A stretch of 64,000 nt of DNA from Catellatospora bangladeshensis (GCF_016862575.1 NZ_BONF01000046.1:36813-100812); one strand, 5' to 3'; positions 1 to 9,730 are shown, counted from the stretch's first letter. Notes: a model not told the origin generated them from the letters alone. Numbers and translations: made by a program.

Positions 1-2
1 TC

Positions 3-941
3 CTGGGCCTGGTCGCGGGCGGCGCCGGGCTGGCGGGCGCGCTCGCCACCCCCGGCATGACGATCTTCACCTTCGGCGGGGCCGTCGGCGTCGGGGCCGT
101 CGCCGCGCTCGGCGGCAAGTCGCAGCGGGCCCGCATCCTCGGCTGGCTCGGCGCGGCGCTGGCCGCGCAGCTGTTCGTGCTGACCGTCAGCCTGCGCGTC
201 GGCGCGAAGCCGGAGTGGGCGGCGTTCGGCGTGCTGGCCGTCGGCGCGATCCTGATCGTCGGCGCGGCGCTGCACCCGCGTTTCGCCCGGCCCGAGGCGC
301 TGCGCGAAGCGCAGGCGGTCGAGTGGGCCGGGTACACCGCCGGGGTCATCGCGCTCGGGCTCGCCGTGCGGGCGCCGTCGCAGGCCGCCGCGCTGCTCGT
401 CGGCTGGGGCGCGGTGCTCGGCATCGCGGCCACCCGCGCCGGGCGGCCCGCGGGGCAGCGCCGGGTGCTGTTCTGGGCCGCCGCGGCCAGCGAGATCGCC
501 GCCTGGTGGCTGATCATGCGGACCGCCGACATCGCGCTGCCCGAGGCGTACACGCTGCCGTTCGCGCTGCTCGCGCTCGCGGTCGGCCTGCTGGAGCTAC
601 GGCAGCGGCCGCAGCTGGGCAGCTGGGCTGCGTACGGCCCGGCGCTGATCGCGGGCTTCGGCCCGACGGTCGTGGTGGTGCTGGTGACGACCACGAACCC
701 GATCCGCGAGGTCGGGCTGCTGGTCGCCGCGATCATCACGCTGGTGGTCGGCTCCCGCTACGGCCAGCAGGCCCCCGTCGCGGTCGGCGCGGCGGTCACC
801 GTCATCGCCGCCCTGCACGCGCTCACCCTGGTCGGCACGACGTGGCTCGGCGTGCTGATCGGCGGCATCGTCCTCATCGTCCTCGGCGCCAACTCCGAAC
901 GCCGCCGCCGCGCCACCGACCGCTACCGCCAATTCCGCTGA
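3..941 (+). CDS. Polytopic membrane protein, C-terminal part (5' end outside window)
   Basis: The reading frame is open to the left edge of the window, so this is the last 312 residues of a longer protein; an ATG at 57 is internal to that frame. The visible part is a chain of about nine or ten hydrophobic segments separated by short Arg-rich loops, ending in a basic cytoplasmic tail (RRRRATDRYRQFR). It resembles the membrane half of large actinobacterial proteins of the SCO7614 kind, but no catalytic motif can be seen and I do not assign a function. It converges on purE across a palindromic repeat at 971-1045. Confidence 0.75.
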   Translation: MGLVAGGAGLAGALATPGMTIFTFGGAVGVGAVAALGGKSQRARILGWLGAALAAQLFVLTVSLRVGAKPEWAAFGVLAVGAILIVGAALHPRFARPEALREAQAVEWAGYTAGVIALGLAVRAPSQAAALLVGWGAVLGIAATRAGRPAGQRRVLFWAAAASEIAAWWLIMRTADIALPEAYTLPFALLALAVGLLELRQRPQLGSWAAYGPALIAGFGPTVVVVLVTTTNPIREVGLLVAAIITLVVGSRYGQQAPVAVGAAVTVIAALHALTLVGTTWLGVLIGGIVLIVLGANSERRRRATDRYRQFR

Positions 942-970
942 CCCGCGCCGCCTCCGGGCGGCACGGCCAA

Positions 971-1045
971 GATCGTCCGACTTGCCAGGCACCTGGGCGT
1001 ATCCGCGTTCAAGATACGCCTGTATGCCAGGCAATTCGGACGGTC
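971..1045. repeat. Dispersed palindrome, family A copy 1 (GATC-TCCGA-TTGCC)
   Basis: Two imperfect 33-base inverted arms (971-1003 and 1013-1045) surround a 9-base loop. The left arm begins GATCGTCCGACTTGCCAGGC. Closely related palindromes occur at 42487-42565 and, cut by the window edge, at 63970-64000. It lies between two convergent genes, so it may end transcription from both sides, but arm identity between distant copies goes beyond what termination needs. Confidence 0.8.
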
Positions 1046-1057
1046 AAGACGCGGACG

Positions 1058-1564
1058 TCAGAGGTTCGCCTGGAGGGCGGCGTCCTTCTGGGCGACCAGT
1101 TCGGTGAGGCTGTGGGCGTAGTCGGTGAGGGCGGCGCGGAGGGTGGCGTCGTGGGCGCCGAGGATGCGCGCGGCGAGCAGGCCCGCGTTGCGGCCGCCGG
1201 CGATGGAGACGGTGGCGACCGGGATGCCGGCCGGCATCTGCACGATGGACATCAGCGAGTCCATGCCGTCGAGGTACTTCAGCGGCACCGGGACCCCGAT
1301 CACCGGCAGCGGCGTCACGCTGGCGACCATGCCGGGCAGGTGGGCCGCGCCGCCCGCGCCCGCGATGATGACCTTGAGGCCGCGGTCGGCCGCCGACCGC
1401 CCGTAGTCGATCATCAGCTGCGGCGTACGGTGCGCGGACACGACGTGGACCTCGTAGGTCACGCCGAACTCGGCCAGCGCCTCGGCGGCGGGCTTCATCA
1501 CGGGCCAGTCCGAGTCGGACCCCATGATGATCCCGACCTGCGGTGCCGGGGTCTGGTCAGTCAT
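1058..1564 (-). CDS. purE: N5-carboxyaminoimidazole ribonucleotide mutase PurE
   Basis: PurE (class I) converts N5-CAIR to CAIR in de novo purine synthesis in the cytoplasm. The 168-residue product has the full class I signature: GSDSDWP near residue 15, SAHRTP near 44 holding the catalytic His, and [12 protein letters not shown] near 68, followed by [12 protein letters not shown] near the C-terminus. Length is normal for the family. The ATG start has GAGGAG about 7 bases upstream. purK lies 70 bases upstream on the same strand, so the pair is likely one transcript that supplies both steps from AIR to CAIR. Confidence 0.97.
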   Translation of the reverse strand: MTDQTPAPQVGIIMGSDSDWPVMKPAAEALAEFGVTYEVHVVSAHRTPQLMIDYGRSAADRGLKVIIAGAGGAAHLPGMVASVTPLPVIGVPVPLKYLDGMDSLMSIVQMPAGIPVATVSIAGGRNAGLLAARILGAHDATLRAALTDYAHSLTELVAQKDAALQANL

Positions 1565-1634
1565 CGCGTTCTCCTCGCTGCGCTCGCCGGGCGCCCTGCG
1601 CCGGCCCGATCCGGTGGTTCGCTGGTGCGGCCGC

Positions 1635-2816
1635 TCAGGCGGGCGCGGTGCCGTAGGTGAGCCAGTGGGCGGCGCGCGCCGCGCGGCGGCGGCAGTCGGC
1701 CAGGTCGGCGCCGAGCGCGGTGACGTGCCCGATCTTGCGGCCGGGCCGGGTCTGCTTGCCGTAGAGGTGCACCTTCACGCCGGGCTCGGCGGCCATCAGG
1801 TGGTGCAGCCGCTCGTCGATCGACATGCCGCCCTCGGGGCCGCCCAGCACGTTGACCATGACCACGGCGGGCGCAGCGAGCGAGGTGTCGCCCATGGGGT
1901 AGTCCAGGACCGCGCGCAGGTGCTGCTCGAACTGGGAGGTGCGGGCGCCCTCGATGGTCCAGTGCCCGGAGTTGTGCGGCCGCATGGCCAGCTCGTTGAT
2001 CACGAGCCCCTGCGGCGGGTCGCTCTGCTTGCCGGTTCGAGGCCCGCCTCCGGCGACCTCGAACAGTTCGACGGCCAGCAGTCCGACCACGCCCAGCTCG
2101 TTCGCGATCCGGATGGCGAGCTGCTGCGCCCCGATCGCTACGTCCTCCGGCAGGTCCGGAGCGGGCGCGAGCACCTCGACGCAGATGCCGTCCTGCTGCA
2201 CGGTCTCGACCACCGGATACACCGCGACCTGCCCGTATGGCGACCGCGCGACCTGCACCGCCAGCTCGCGGCGCAGCTCGACCTTCTCCTCGACGATCAG
2301 CTCGGCGCCACTGGCCAGCAGATCGATGATCTCCTCGACGTCGTTGACGACGAACACGCCGCGGCCGTCGTACCCGCCGCGGGCCGTCTTCACGATAGCG
2401 GGCAGCCCGAACTCGACCAGCTCGGCGGCGGTGGCGATGGGTGCCCAGCGCGGCACGGGCGCGCCCAGCTCGGACAGCCGGCGGCGCATCTGGTGCTTGT
2501 CCTGGGCGTAGCGCAGCGCGTCGGCGCCGGGGAAGACCTTGTGCCCCTCGGCGGCCAGGGCGCGGATGTGCTCGCCCGGCACGTGCTCGTGGTCGAAGGT
2601 GACCACGTCGCACGACTTGGCGAAGGTGCGCAGGGCGGCCAGGTCGGTGTGGCTGCCGAGCTGGACGTCGGCCGCGACCAGCGCCGCGGACTCGTCGACG
2701 TCGTTGGCCAGCACCCGCAGCGACTGGCCGAGGGCGATCGCCGCCTGGTGGGTCATTCGGGCGAGCTGGCCGCCGCCGATCATGCCGACGACAGGGAGGC
2801 CGGTGCGTGTGTCCAT
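1635..2816 (-). CDS. purK: N5-carboxyaminoimidazole ribonucleotide synthase PurK
   Basis: PurK is the ATP-grasp enzyme that carboxylates AIR with bicarbonate to N5-CAIR, the substrate of PurE encoded just downstream. The 393-residue product starts with the dinucleotide-like loop [11 protein letters not shown], and carries FDHEHVP, a central ATP-grasp region ([15 protein letters not shown] near residues 140-155), and [17 protein letters not shown] near 275 with the metal-binding acidic and Asn residues typical of PurK. The ATG has no clear ribosome binding site; a TAGACT box 9 bases upstream suggests a very short leader. Confidence 0.96.
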   Translation of the reverse strand: MDTRTGLPVVGMIGGGQLARMTHQAAIALGQSLRVLANDVDESAALVAADVQLGSHTDLAALRTFAKSCDVVTFDHEHVPGEHIRALAAEGHKVFPGADALRYAQDKHQMRRRLSELGAPVPRWAPIATAAELVEFGLPAIVKTARGGYDGRGVFVVNDVEEIIDLLASGAELIVEEKVELRRELAVQVARSPYGQVAVYPVVETVQQDGICVEVLAPAPDLPEDVAIGAQQLAIRIANELGVVGLLAVELFEVAGGGPRTGKQSDPPQGLVINELAMRPHNSGHWTIEGARTSQFEQHLRAVLDYPMGDTSLAAPAVVMVNVLGGPEGGMSIDERLHHLMAAEPGVKVHLYGKQTRPGRKIGHVTALGADLADCRRRAARAAHWLTYGTAPA

Positions 2817-2825
2817 CGCTTCGGA

Positions 2826-2831
2826 AGTCTA
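2826..2831 (-). promoter_or_regulatory. Candidate -10 box of purK
   Basis: TAGACT lies 9 bases before the purK ATG, just below the stop codon of the upstream gene at 2833. It fits a TANNNT -10 and would give a leader of only about 3 bases. No good -35 is visible. Confidence 0.4.
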
Positions 2832-2832
2832 G

Positions 2833-5019
2833 TCAGCGCCGCCGGGCCGAGGCCTTCGCGCCCTTGCGGGCGGTGGGCTGGGCCACCCGGCGCGGTGCGG
2901 CCAGTGCCAGCACCAGCGGCGTACGCTCGTCGCCCTGCCCGAACGGGTTGTCCGCGCACAGCCGGGCGAGCAGGCCCGCGGGCGGCTCGCCGGGCCGCGA
3001 CCAGCCCAGCAGCCGCATCCCGGCCTCGTCCGCGCCGACCACGGCGCAGCCTTCGAGCATCGCGTACACGTCGTCGGGCAGGGTCTTGCGCAGCGCCGCG
3101 ACGATCTCCTCGGCGACCCGGTCCGCGCCGCGCGGCGGCGGCACCACGGCCAGGTGCGCGGGCGGGCAGGCCTGCTCGCGGGGCGGGCAGACGGAGCGGG
3201 CCAGCGGCCCGGCGACGCGCTCGGCCCAGTTGAGCCGGCCCAGCCGGGCGCAGAGCGCGGCCAGCCCGAGCCGGGCCGGGCCTGCGTGGCCGAGCGCCAC
3301 CTGCATGCTCCACGGGTCGGCCAGCCCGAGCGCGGGCCCGGCGAGCCGGACCAGGCCGCGGGCGTACGAGCCAGGCTCGATCTCCCAGATGGCCCTGGCC
3401 AGGCCCTGTGCGACGGCGACCGGCTTGGCCGCCACGAGCAGGTGCCACGGCTGGCGCAGCGCCTGCCGGGCGGGCTTGTCGGCGCCGTGCGCGAACTCGG
3501 CGACGTACCAGGCGAACTTCTCGGCGACCCGGTCCCCGGCCGTGATGGGCTCGGTGACCAGGGCGTGCGTGACCCACTCGGCGCCCCCGGCGGTGATCGC
3601 GGCGGCGCGGGGCCGGGGCGGGGCCTGGCGCGCGGCGGGCACCTCGGGCTGGCGCTCGTACGGCGCGACGACCGTCACCAGCCAGCGCTCCAGCAGGTAG
3701 CGCCGCCACAGCCGGGCCACGTCGGCCTCGCTCGCGTCGCTCAGGTGCTGCATGACGGCGAGCCCGGCGTGGTCGGTCGGGCCGTGGTGCGGGTAGAGCA
3801 GCGCCCCGATCAGCTCCGCGCGCAGCCGCACCAGGATCTCCCGCAGCGGCGGCTCCAGGGTGGCCGCTGCGGGCGCGGCGACGGCGGCCCGCAGCGACAC
3901 CGGCGGCAGGGTGCGCTCGGCGAGCACCCGCAGCTCGCCGCGCAGCGCCTCGTCGCCGGTCTCCAGGCCGCGGTAGGGGAAGCGCAGCGCCACGCCGTAG
4001 CGGGCGGCGACCCGGTCGGCCAGCCGCGACAGGTGGCCTACCGGCCCGCGCCACCCCGCCGCGCCGAGCAGCGCGTCCACCTCGCCGCCGGTGGACCGGG
4101 CGACGGCCCAGGCCAGGTACGCCGACAGGTCCGGCACCGGCTCGCCGACGTCGGCGAGGAAGCCGTCGACGTCGATCTCGTCGGCGAAGAACGGCAGCGC
4201 CCGGTGCCGCACGCTGGCATCGGGCAGCGGCCCGAGCAGCGCCGACGCGTACGCCGACGAGTCCATCGGCAGTCCCGGGAAGTTCACCGAGTACACCGGC
4301 AGCCCGCGGTGCTGGGGGTGCTCGGCCAGCGCCGCGCCGAGCACGGCCGCGCCGGGCAGGCCGGGACCGAGCAGCACGCCGAGGCGCCCCTCGCCGACCG
4401 AGCCGAGCAGCGCCATCCGGCCCGTGATCGCCGTACCCCGGCGGCGGGCCGGCGGATGCGCGCGGACCAGCCAGCCGTCGGTGTGCCCGGCGGAGATCTC
4501 GACAACCTGGTCGGGCAGCACCCGGCGGATGCCGTCGAAGAACGTGGCCGCGCCCTCGTCGCAGCCGCCGACGGCGAGGAACCGGGCGACCGTCTCCGGG
4601 TCGGGCCGGGCGGGCACCCCCGCCGCGAGCAGCGCGGTCGGCTCGCTGGCGACCAGCACCGAGCCGCGGGTGCGGGCGTAGTAGAGCGGCGGGCCGTCGC
4701 CGCTGCGCGCCAGCACCAGCCCTTCCGGATCGGCCATGATCAGCGTGTACGGGTCGGCGCCGCCGACCAGGCCCAGCGGCCCGCGCTCGGCGTACCGGTT
4801 GGCCAGGGTGCTCAGCTCGACGATGCCGTCCACGATCAGCGTGGTGGTGTCGAGCCGGTGCACGATCGGCAGCGCGGCCCGGACCAGCAGCTTCGCCGAC
4901 CCGTTGACGTCGCGGGCCTCCTCGGAGCCGCGCGGGGCGAGCGCCCGGGACAGCGCGGTGAGCGTCTCGGTGGAGCTGCGATCGGAGCCGAAACTCAGCA
5001 GGGCGGCGAGACCGGCCAC
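2833..5019 (-). CDS. Asparagine-synthetase-like pseudoenzyme fused to an F420-ligase-like domain
   Basis: The 728-residue protein has two recognisable halves. Residues 1-460 follow the layout of glutamine-hydrolysing asparagine synthetase: an Ntn-type N-terminus (MAGLAALLSF), a segment LVLARSGDGPPLYYAR near 101-116 like the family's DRxGxxPLYY region, and a synthetase part. Two key motifs are lost: the nucleophile Cys2 is Ala2, and the ATP-binding SGGLDS loop is replaced by LGPGLPGAA near 217-225. Residues about 485-710 (AAKPVAVAQGL, WEIEPGSYARG, DPWSMQVALGHAG) resemble the coenzyme F420-0:glutamate ligase (CofE-like) family; this part is my weaker assignment. The GTG start has GAGGAG 9 bases upstream. 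It precedes purK on the same strand. Function unknown; both synthetase activities are probably absent. Confidence 0.6.
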   Translation of the reverse strand: MAGLAALLSFGSDRSSTETLTALSRALAPRGSEEARDVNGSAKLLVRAALPIVHRLDTTTLIVDGIVELSTLANRYAERGPLGLVGGADPYTLIMADPEGLVLARSGDGPPLYYARTRGSVLVASEPTALLAAGVPARPDPETVARFLAVGGCDEGAATFFDGIRRVLPDQVVEISAGHTDGWLVRAHPPARRRGTAITGRMALLGSVGEGRLGVLLGPGLPGAAVLGAALAEHPQHRGLPVYSVNFPGLPMDSSAYASALLGPLPDASVRHRALPFFADEIDVDGFLADVGEPVPDLSAYLAWAVARSTGGEVDALLGAAGWRGPVGHLSRLADRVAARYGVALRFPYRGLETGDEALRGELRVLAERTLPPVSLRAAVAAPAAATLEPPLREILVRLRAELIGALLYPHHGPTDHAGLAVMQHLSDASEADVARLWRRYLLERWLVTVVAPYERQPEVPAARQAPPRPRAAAITAGGAEWVTHALVTEPITAGDRVAEKFAWYVAEFAHGADKPARQALRQPWHLLVAAKPVAVAQGLARAIWEIEPGSYARGLVRLAGPALGLADPWSMQVALGHAGPARLGLAALCARLGRLNWAERVAGPLARSVCPPREQACPPAHLAVVPPPRGADRVAEEIVAALRKTLPDDVYAMLEGCAVVGADEAGMRLLGWSRPGEPPAGLLARLCADNPFGQGDERTPLVLALAAPRRVAQPTARKGAKASARRR

Positions 5020-5152
5020 GCGACCATCTCCTCAGGGCAGGCTGGGCGACGGTGGCTTCACCACTGCGGGGGCAGGGGCAGGCACGCCACTGTCGTTCGG
5101 GGGAGCTTTCAGCCTAGCCAGGATTGTCCGTTTGGCCGCTCATATCGTGCTA

Positions 5153-7162
5153 TCAGCCGAGAATTGTCGCCAGTTCGACAGTTGTCGTCACGGGACGGTC
5201 GCACACGAACCCCCGGCACACGTAGGCCGTGGGCTGCCCGTCGAGCATCGTGCGGCCCGCCAGCAGCGGCACGCCTGGCGCGTCCGGGTGACCCGCCACG
5301 ATCACCGCGCCGGGTGGCGCGTGCTCGATCGCGGTCAGCACGAGCGGGTCGCCCTCCGGGTCGCCGGTCACGATCGCGATCTCGTACGGCCCCGACAACA
5401 GCGCCTCCGCCCCCGCCGCGGCATACCCGGCGAACCGCGGGTGCCGGGCCAGCAGCGGCGCGACCGTGGACAGCGCCCGCTCGGCCATCTCCCGCCAGCG
5501 CGGCTCCCCGCTCAGCGCCGCGTAGCTCAGCAGCGCGTTGACCAGCGACGACAGCCCCGACGGGGTGGCGTTGTCGGTCGGGTCGGCGGGCCGGATCACC
5601 AGCTGCTCGGCGTCGTCGGCGGTGTCGTGGAACCCGCCCTGCCCGTCCCGGAACCGCTCCCCCGCCACGTCCAGCAGCACTCCCGCCGCGGCAAGCCAGC
5701 GCCCGTCCCCGGTGACCTGGTGCAGCGCGCAGAACGCCTCCGCCACGCAGCCGTAGTCCTCCAGCACGCCCGCCGGCCGCCCCACCACGCCGTCCCGCGA
5801 CACCCGCCGCAGCCTGCCGTCCACCAGGTGGTGCGTCAACAGCAGCTCACCGGCCTCCACCGCGACCGCCCGGAAGTCCACGTCCTCCACCACGGACTCG
5901 CCGCCGACCTCGGTGGAGTTGCGCCAGAACTCGCACAGCGCGGTGATCGCCAGCCCGTTCCAGGAGGCCACCACCTTGTCGTCGCGCATCGGCTGCGCCC
6001 GGTCGCGGCGGGCCGCCATCATCAGCCCGCGCACCCGCGCCCAGCGCTCCTGCACCTGCGGCGCGGCGTCGTCGATGTCGCGCTTGAGCACGAGCACCGA
6101 CGTGCCGTGCTCGAACGTGCCCGCATCGGTCACCCCGAACAGGTCCGCAGCGAACTTCGCGTCGTCCTCGCCGAGCACCTCGGTCAGCTGCGCCGGGGTC
6201 CACGAGTAGGTGGTGCCCTCCACGCCCTCGGTGTCGGCGTCCAGCGCCGAGGCGAACCCGCCCTCCGGCGTCTGCAGATCATTGACCAGGAACAGCGCCG
6301 TCTCGGTGGCGATCCGCTGCGCCAGCGGATCCCCGGTCAGCCGCCAGATCTCGTTGTACGCCCGCAGCAGCAGCGCGTTGTCGTACAGCATCTTCTCGAA
6401 GTGCGGCACGGTCCACGTCGCGTCCACGGCGTACCGGTGGAACCCGCCCGCGAGCTGGTCGTAGATGCCGCCCCGGGCCATCGCCTCACCGGTGTGCCGG
6501 GCCAGCTCCAGCGACTCGGCGTCCCCGGCGCGCCGGTGGTGGCGCAGCAGGAACAGCATCAGCATGTGCGGCGGGAACTTCGGCGCCCCGCCGAACCCGC
6601 CGCGCACCGTGTCGTAGTCGCCGCGCAGCAGCTCCACCGCGTGGTCCAGCAGCTCCTTGGTGATCTCGCCACCACCGCCGAGCGGGTTGCGGGCGATCGC
6701 CTCCACCACCGCGTCGCCCTGCTCCAGCACCTGCTGCCGCTGGTCCCGCCACGCGTCCGCGACCGCCCCCAGCAGCCTCGTGAACTGCGCCTTCGGGTAG
6801 TACGTGCCGCACAGGAACGGCTTGCCGTCCGGGGCGGCGAAGACCGTCATCGGCCAGCCGCCCTGACCGGTCATCGCCTGCGTCGCCGACATGTAGACCG
6901 CGTCCACGTCGGGCCGCTCCTCGCGGTCCACCTTGATCGCCACGAAGTGCTCGTTGACCAGATCGCCGACGACGGCATCCTCGAACGACTCGTGAGCCAT
7001 CACATGGCACCAATGGCACGCCGCGTACCCCACGGAGATCAGCACCGGCACGTCCCGCCGCTTCGCCTCCGCGAACGCCTCGTCACTCCACGGCCACCAG
7101 TGCACCGGATTGTCAGCGTGCTGCAGCAGGTAGGGCGAGGTCGCGTCCCCGAGTCGATTCAC
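5153..7162 (-). CDS. DUF255 thioredoxin-fold protein (YyaL/SSP411 type)
   Basis: The 669-residue product is full length for the DUF255 family. Residues 1-165 are a thioredoxin-like domain opening with [14 protein letters not shown] and carrying a C-x-x-C redox pair in AACHWCHVM (Cys49, Cys52). The rest is an alpha/alpha-barrel region like that of N-acylglucosamine epimerase-type proteins, with [13 protein letters not shown] and [13 protein letters not shown]. Members of this family are widespread and poorly characterised; a thiol-dependent or glycan-related role is only inferred. The GTG start has GAGAGGGTGGGAG upstream. It is a separate unit: pspA lies 156 bases upstream, behind a hairpin. 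Confidence 0.93.
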   Translation of the reverse strand: MNRLGDATSPYLLQHADNPVHWWPWSDEAFAEAKRRDVPVLISVGYAACHWCHVMAHESFEDAVVGDLVNEHFVAIKVDREERPDVDAVYMSATQAMTGQGGWPMTVFAAPDGKPFLCGTYYPKAQFTRLLGAVADAWRDQRQQVLEQGDAVVEAIARNPLGGGGEITKELLDHAVELLRGDYDTVRGGFGGAPKFPPHMLMLFLLRHHRRAGDAESLELARHTGEAMARGGIYDQLAGGFHRYAVDATWTVPHFEKMLYDNALLLRAYNEIWRLTGDPLAQRIATETALFLVNDLQTPEGGFASALDADTEGVEGTTYSWTPAQLTEVLGEDDAKFAADLFGVTDAGTFEHGTSVLVLKRDIDDAAPQVQERWARVRGLMMAARRDRAQPMRDDKVVASWNGLAITALCEFWRNSTEVGGESVVEDVDFRAVAVEAGELLLTHHLVDGRLRRVSRDGVVGRPAGVLEDYGCVAEAFCALHQVTGDGRWLAAAGVLLDVAGERFRDGQGGFHDTADDAEQLVIRPADPTDNATPSGLSSLVNALLSYAALSGEPRWREMAERALSTVAPLLARHPRFAGYAAAGAEALLSGPYEIAIVTGDPEGDPLVLTAIEHAPPGAVIVAGHPDAPGVPLLAGRTMLDGQPTAYVCRGFVCDRPVTTTVELATILG

Positions 7163-7217
7163 GCTCCCACCCTCTCACAACCGCCCACCCCGTCCGGGTT
7201 CGTGGCGCGCTTTCCGG

Positions 7218-7268
7218 GAAAGTGCACGAATACCCGCTCTCCGGCGTGCACTTTCGGGGAAAGTGCAC
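7218..7268. terminator. Three-arm palindrome after pspA
   Basis: GAAAGTGCACG at 7218-7228 pairs perfectly with CGTGCACTTTC at 7245-7255, and a third segment, GAAAGTGCAC at 7259-7268, can pair with the same middle arm. The two hairpins are mutually exclusive. It sits downstream of pspA on the minus strand and most simply ends that transcript, although no T-run follows. Confidence 0.55.
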
Positions 7269-7318
7269 CGGGGAAGCCCTTGGCGATCTTGGGGCGGCCG
7301 ACGATCCCGCTGCGCCGG

Positions 7319-8029
7319 TCAGCGGCTGGACTTCATGGCGGCCAGACGGGATTCGATCTCCTGGTCGCGGGAGGCTTTGGAGAGTTCCTCGAACTGGGCG
7401 TCGACGGTGGAGGCCTGAAGTTCCTCGTGGCCCTTCAAGCGGGCCTCCTCGCGGCGGACCATCTCCTCGAAGCGGCTGATCTCGGTGGTCGGGTCGAGGG
7501 TGTTGATGCTGTTCATCGAGGCCTGGACGCGGCCGCGGGCCTCGGTGACCTTGGCGCGGCCGACCAGCTCGTCGCGCTTGCGCCGCAGCTCGTCGAGCTT
7601 CTCGCGCATCTGCGTGACGCCCTGCTTGAGCTGGTCGGTGACCTGCGTCTGCTCGGCGATCATCGGGGCGAAGTTCTTGACGTCGTTCTCGTACGCGATC
7701 TGCTTGCCGATGGCGATGCGGGCCAGGTTGTCGAACTTGTCCGCGTCGGCGGCATTGCTAGCGCGCACCTGGTCCGCCTTGGCGCTGGCCGCCTGGGCCT
7801 TGACCTGCCACTCCTCGGCGTTCTTCTGCGCCTCGGCCGAGTCGGCCTCCAGCAGGCGCAGGTTGGCGATGGTCTGCGCCACCGCGTTCTCGGCCTCGCC
7901 GATGTTCGCCGTGTAGTCGCGCACCATCTGGTCGAGCATCTGCTGCGGGTCCTCGACGTCGTCGAGCATCGCGTGGATGTTGGCGCGGGCCATCTGGGTG
8001 ATCCGGCCGAGGATCGACTGAGCCGCCAT
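7319..8029 (-). CDS. pspA: PspA/IM30 family phage-shock protein
   Basis: PspA/IM30 proteins coat the inner face of the membrane and stabilise it under stress, forming ESCRT-III-like assemblies. The 236-residue product is almost all helix: an N-terminal amphipathic segment (SILGRITQMARANIHAML), the conserved DPQQMLDQMVRDY near residue 28, and a long coiled coil through to RFEEMVRREEARLKGHEEL. Length is typical. The ATG has GAGGAG 8-9 bases upstream. The next gene upstream, 19 bases away, encodes a one-pass membrane coiled-coil protein, so the two are probably co-expressed. Confidence 0.94.
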   Translation of the reverse strand: MAAQSILGRITQMARANIHAMLDDVEDPQQMLDQMVRDYTANIGEAENAVAQTIANLRLLEADSAEAQKNAEEWQVKAQAASAKADQVRASNAADADKFDNLARIAIGKQIAYENDVKNFAPMIAEQTQVTDQLKQGVTQMREKLDELRRKRDELVGRAKVTEARGRVQASMNSINTLDPTTEISRFEEMVRREEARLKGHEELQASTVDAQFEELSKASRDQEIESRLAAMKSSR

Positions 8030-8047
8030 GATCTTGCTCCTCTTCTG

Positions 8048-9646
8048 CTACTTCTCCGGTCGCGTCCACGTGCTGGGGCCGCCGAAGCGGCCCTGAACCG
8101 TCCGCGACCCGGGGGCCGTCGCGTCGTCCTGGCCGGCCTCGCTGGTGAGGCCGATCCGGAAACCGCCCATGCCCCCTCCGCCGAGCATGCTGTCGAGCAG
8201 GATGCCGCCGAGGACGGCGCCGCCCATGCGGCCCGCCGCGGCGGTGCCGAAGCCGCCGGGGCCGCCGATGACGACCCGGCCGCCGCCCTGCTGGCCGTAC
8301 CCGGACGGGAAGGACCAGCGTTCGACGTCGTCCCGGGCGGAGTCGACGGCCTGCGCGGCGAGGTCGTGCGCGCGTTCGGCGGCCGACAGCGCGGCGACCG
8401 GGTCGGTGGTGTTCTCGGCGCGGTCGAGCTGCGCGTGCGCCTCGGACAGCCGGGCCCGCGCGGTGGAGCCGACCGCGCCGCGGCGGGTGGTGATGTAGTC
8501 GGTCGCCGAGTCCACGGCGGAGCGGGCCGCGTACAGCGCCTGTTCGAGCTGGCGGCGGGCCTGCTGGGAACGGTCGGCGGCGTCACGCATCGAGCCCATG
8601 GCCTGGGCCAGTCCGGCCGCGGCGGCCTCCAGGCGGCGCATCATGCCCAGCGGATCGGTCCTCGCGCCGGTCAGGTGTACGCGTACGTCGCCGGTGACCT
8701 GGTCGGCGCGGGCGACGGCGGCGGCGAGGTTCATCTGGTCGGCTCCCCCGGCGTCGCCCGCGGCCTGCCGTGCCGCCTTGCCCGCGGCGACCTCGGCCTG
8801 CACCTCGTCGAGCAGCCGGGTCACGTTGGCTCCGGCGGCGTCCAGGTCGGCGGCGCCCTTGTCGAGCGCCGCCAGCAGGTTCGACGCCTGGCCGACGGCC
8901 TGCTCCGCGCCGCGGATGGCCAGTGCGGCCCGGCCCCGGTCCTTGCCGGCCAGCGCCGTCGCGGCCTCGCGGAGCTGCTCGTCGGCGAAGTCGAGCCGGG
9001 CGGCGGCCTCGGTGGCGTTGCCCGCGATCGGGGTGAGCGCGCCCTCGGTGTAGCGGTCGGCCAGGCGGGCCAGCGTGGCCTCGGCGGCGGGCAGCGCGCC
9101 GCGCAGCTGTGCGGCGCGGGTGGTGAGGCCCGCGCTCAGCTCCTCGGCGTTGGCCTGCATGGCGCGCAGCTTCTCGAACGCGTCGGCCTCGGCGTCCAGG
9201 CGCCGGTCCACCGCGGCGCAGCGGTCCACGATGTCGCGCAGCAGCCGCCGCTGGGTGGGCTCGTCCTCGGGGATCTCGTCGTCGAGCTGGTGCCGGATGC
9301 GGAACGCCGCTGCCAGCTCCTCCTTGGCGGCGGCGACCGCGGCGGCGTACGCGGTGACGGCGGCGGCGCCGTACTGCGCCGTGGCGAAGCCGAGTTCCTG
9401 CTCGCTGGTGCGCACCGCGTTGTCCACGGCGACGAGCTGCGCGTTGGCGTAGGTGTTGAGCTGCTGCGTGGTGTACGCGGCGTACGGGTCGGCCGGGCCG
9501 GTGGGCGGCTTCGGGACGGACTCCGCCCGCCCCTGCCGCTTGCGCCGTCGCCCCAGCATGGTGAACAGCAGCACCACGGCCAGGGCGGCGACGATGAGGC
9601 AGCACAGCACCGAGAAGAGGTCGACTTCGCTGCTCTGCACCGGCAC
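8048..9646 (-). CDS. Membrane-anchored coiled-coil partner of PspA
   Basis: The 532-residue product has one N-terminal membrane segment (residues about 10-31, LFSVLCCLIVAALAVVLLF), a basic stop-transfer (GRRRKRQGR), about 380 residues of Ala-rich helix, and a Gly-rich C-terminal tail (VVIGGPGGFG, GGILLDSMLGGGGMGG). It matches the cytoplasmic half of actinobacterial TPM-domain proteins that sit beside pspA, but the extracellular TPM domain is missing and the protein starts at the membrane helix. It precedes pspA by 19 bases, so a role in membrane-stress sensing with PspA is inferred from context. The GTG start has no ribosome binding site but a TATCGT box 6 bases ahead. Confidence 0.75.
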   Translation of the reverse strand: MPVQSSEVDLFSVLCCLIVAALAVVLLFTMLGRRRKRQGRAESVPKPPTGPADPYAAYTTQQLNTYANAQLVAVDNAVRTSEQELGFATAQYGAAAVTAYAAAVAAAKEELAAAFRIRHQLDDEIPEDEPTQRRLLRDIVDRCAAVDRRLDAEADAFEKLRAMQANAEELSAGLTTRAAQLRGALPAAEATLARLADRYTEGALTPIAGNATEAAARLDFADEQLREAATALAGKDRGRAALAIRGAEQAVGQASNLLAALDKGAADLDAAGANVTRLLDEVQAEVAAGKAARQAAGDAGGADQMNLAAAVARADQVTGDVRVHLTGARTDPLGMMRRLEAAAAGLAQAMGSMRDAADRSQQARRQLEQALYAARSAVDSATDYITTRRGAVGSTARARLSEAHAQLDRAENTTDPVAALSAAERAHDLAAQAVDSARDDVERWSFPSGYGQQGGGRVVIGGPGGFGTAAAGRMGGAVLGGILLDSMLGGGGMGGFRIGLTSEAGQDDATAPGSRTVQGRFGGPSTWTRPEK

Positions 9647-9652
9647 GTGATC

Positions 9653-9658
9653 ACGATA
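9653..9658 (-). promoter_or_regulatory. Leaderless -10 box of the pspA-partner gene
   Basis: TATCGT ends 6 bases before the GTG at 9646, which would place the transcript start at or next to the start codon. Confidence 0.5.
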
Positions 9659-9674
9659 TCGTCCGGAATGCCCT

Positions 9675-9695
9675 GCAATCGCACTAATCGATTGC
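9675..9695. terminator. Short hairpin after the GGDEF-EAL gene
   Basis: GCAATCG (9675-9681) and CGATTGC (9689-9695) form a 7-bp stem with a 7-base loop downstream of the GGDEF-EAL stop codon. It is weak and lies inside the promoter region of the next gene. Confidence 0.35.
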
Positions 9696-9730
9696 GGCGG
9701 ATACCCGCGACTGACCAGGGGAAAGAGAGG

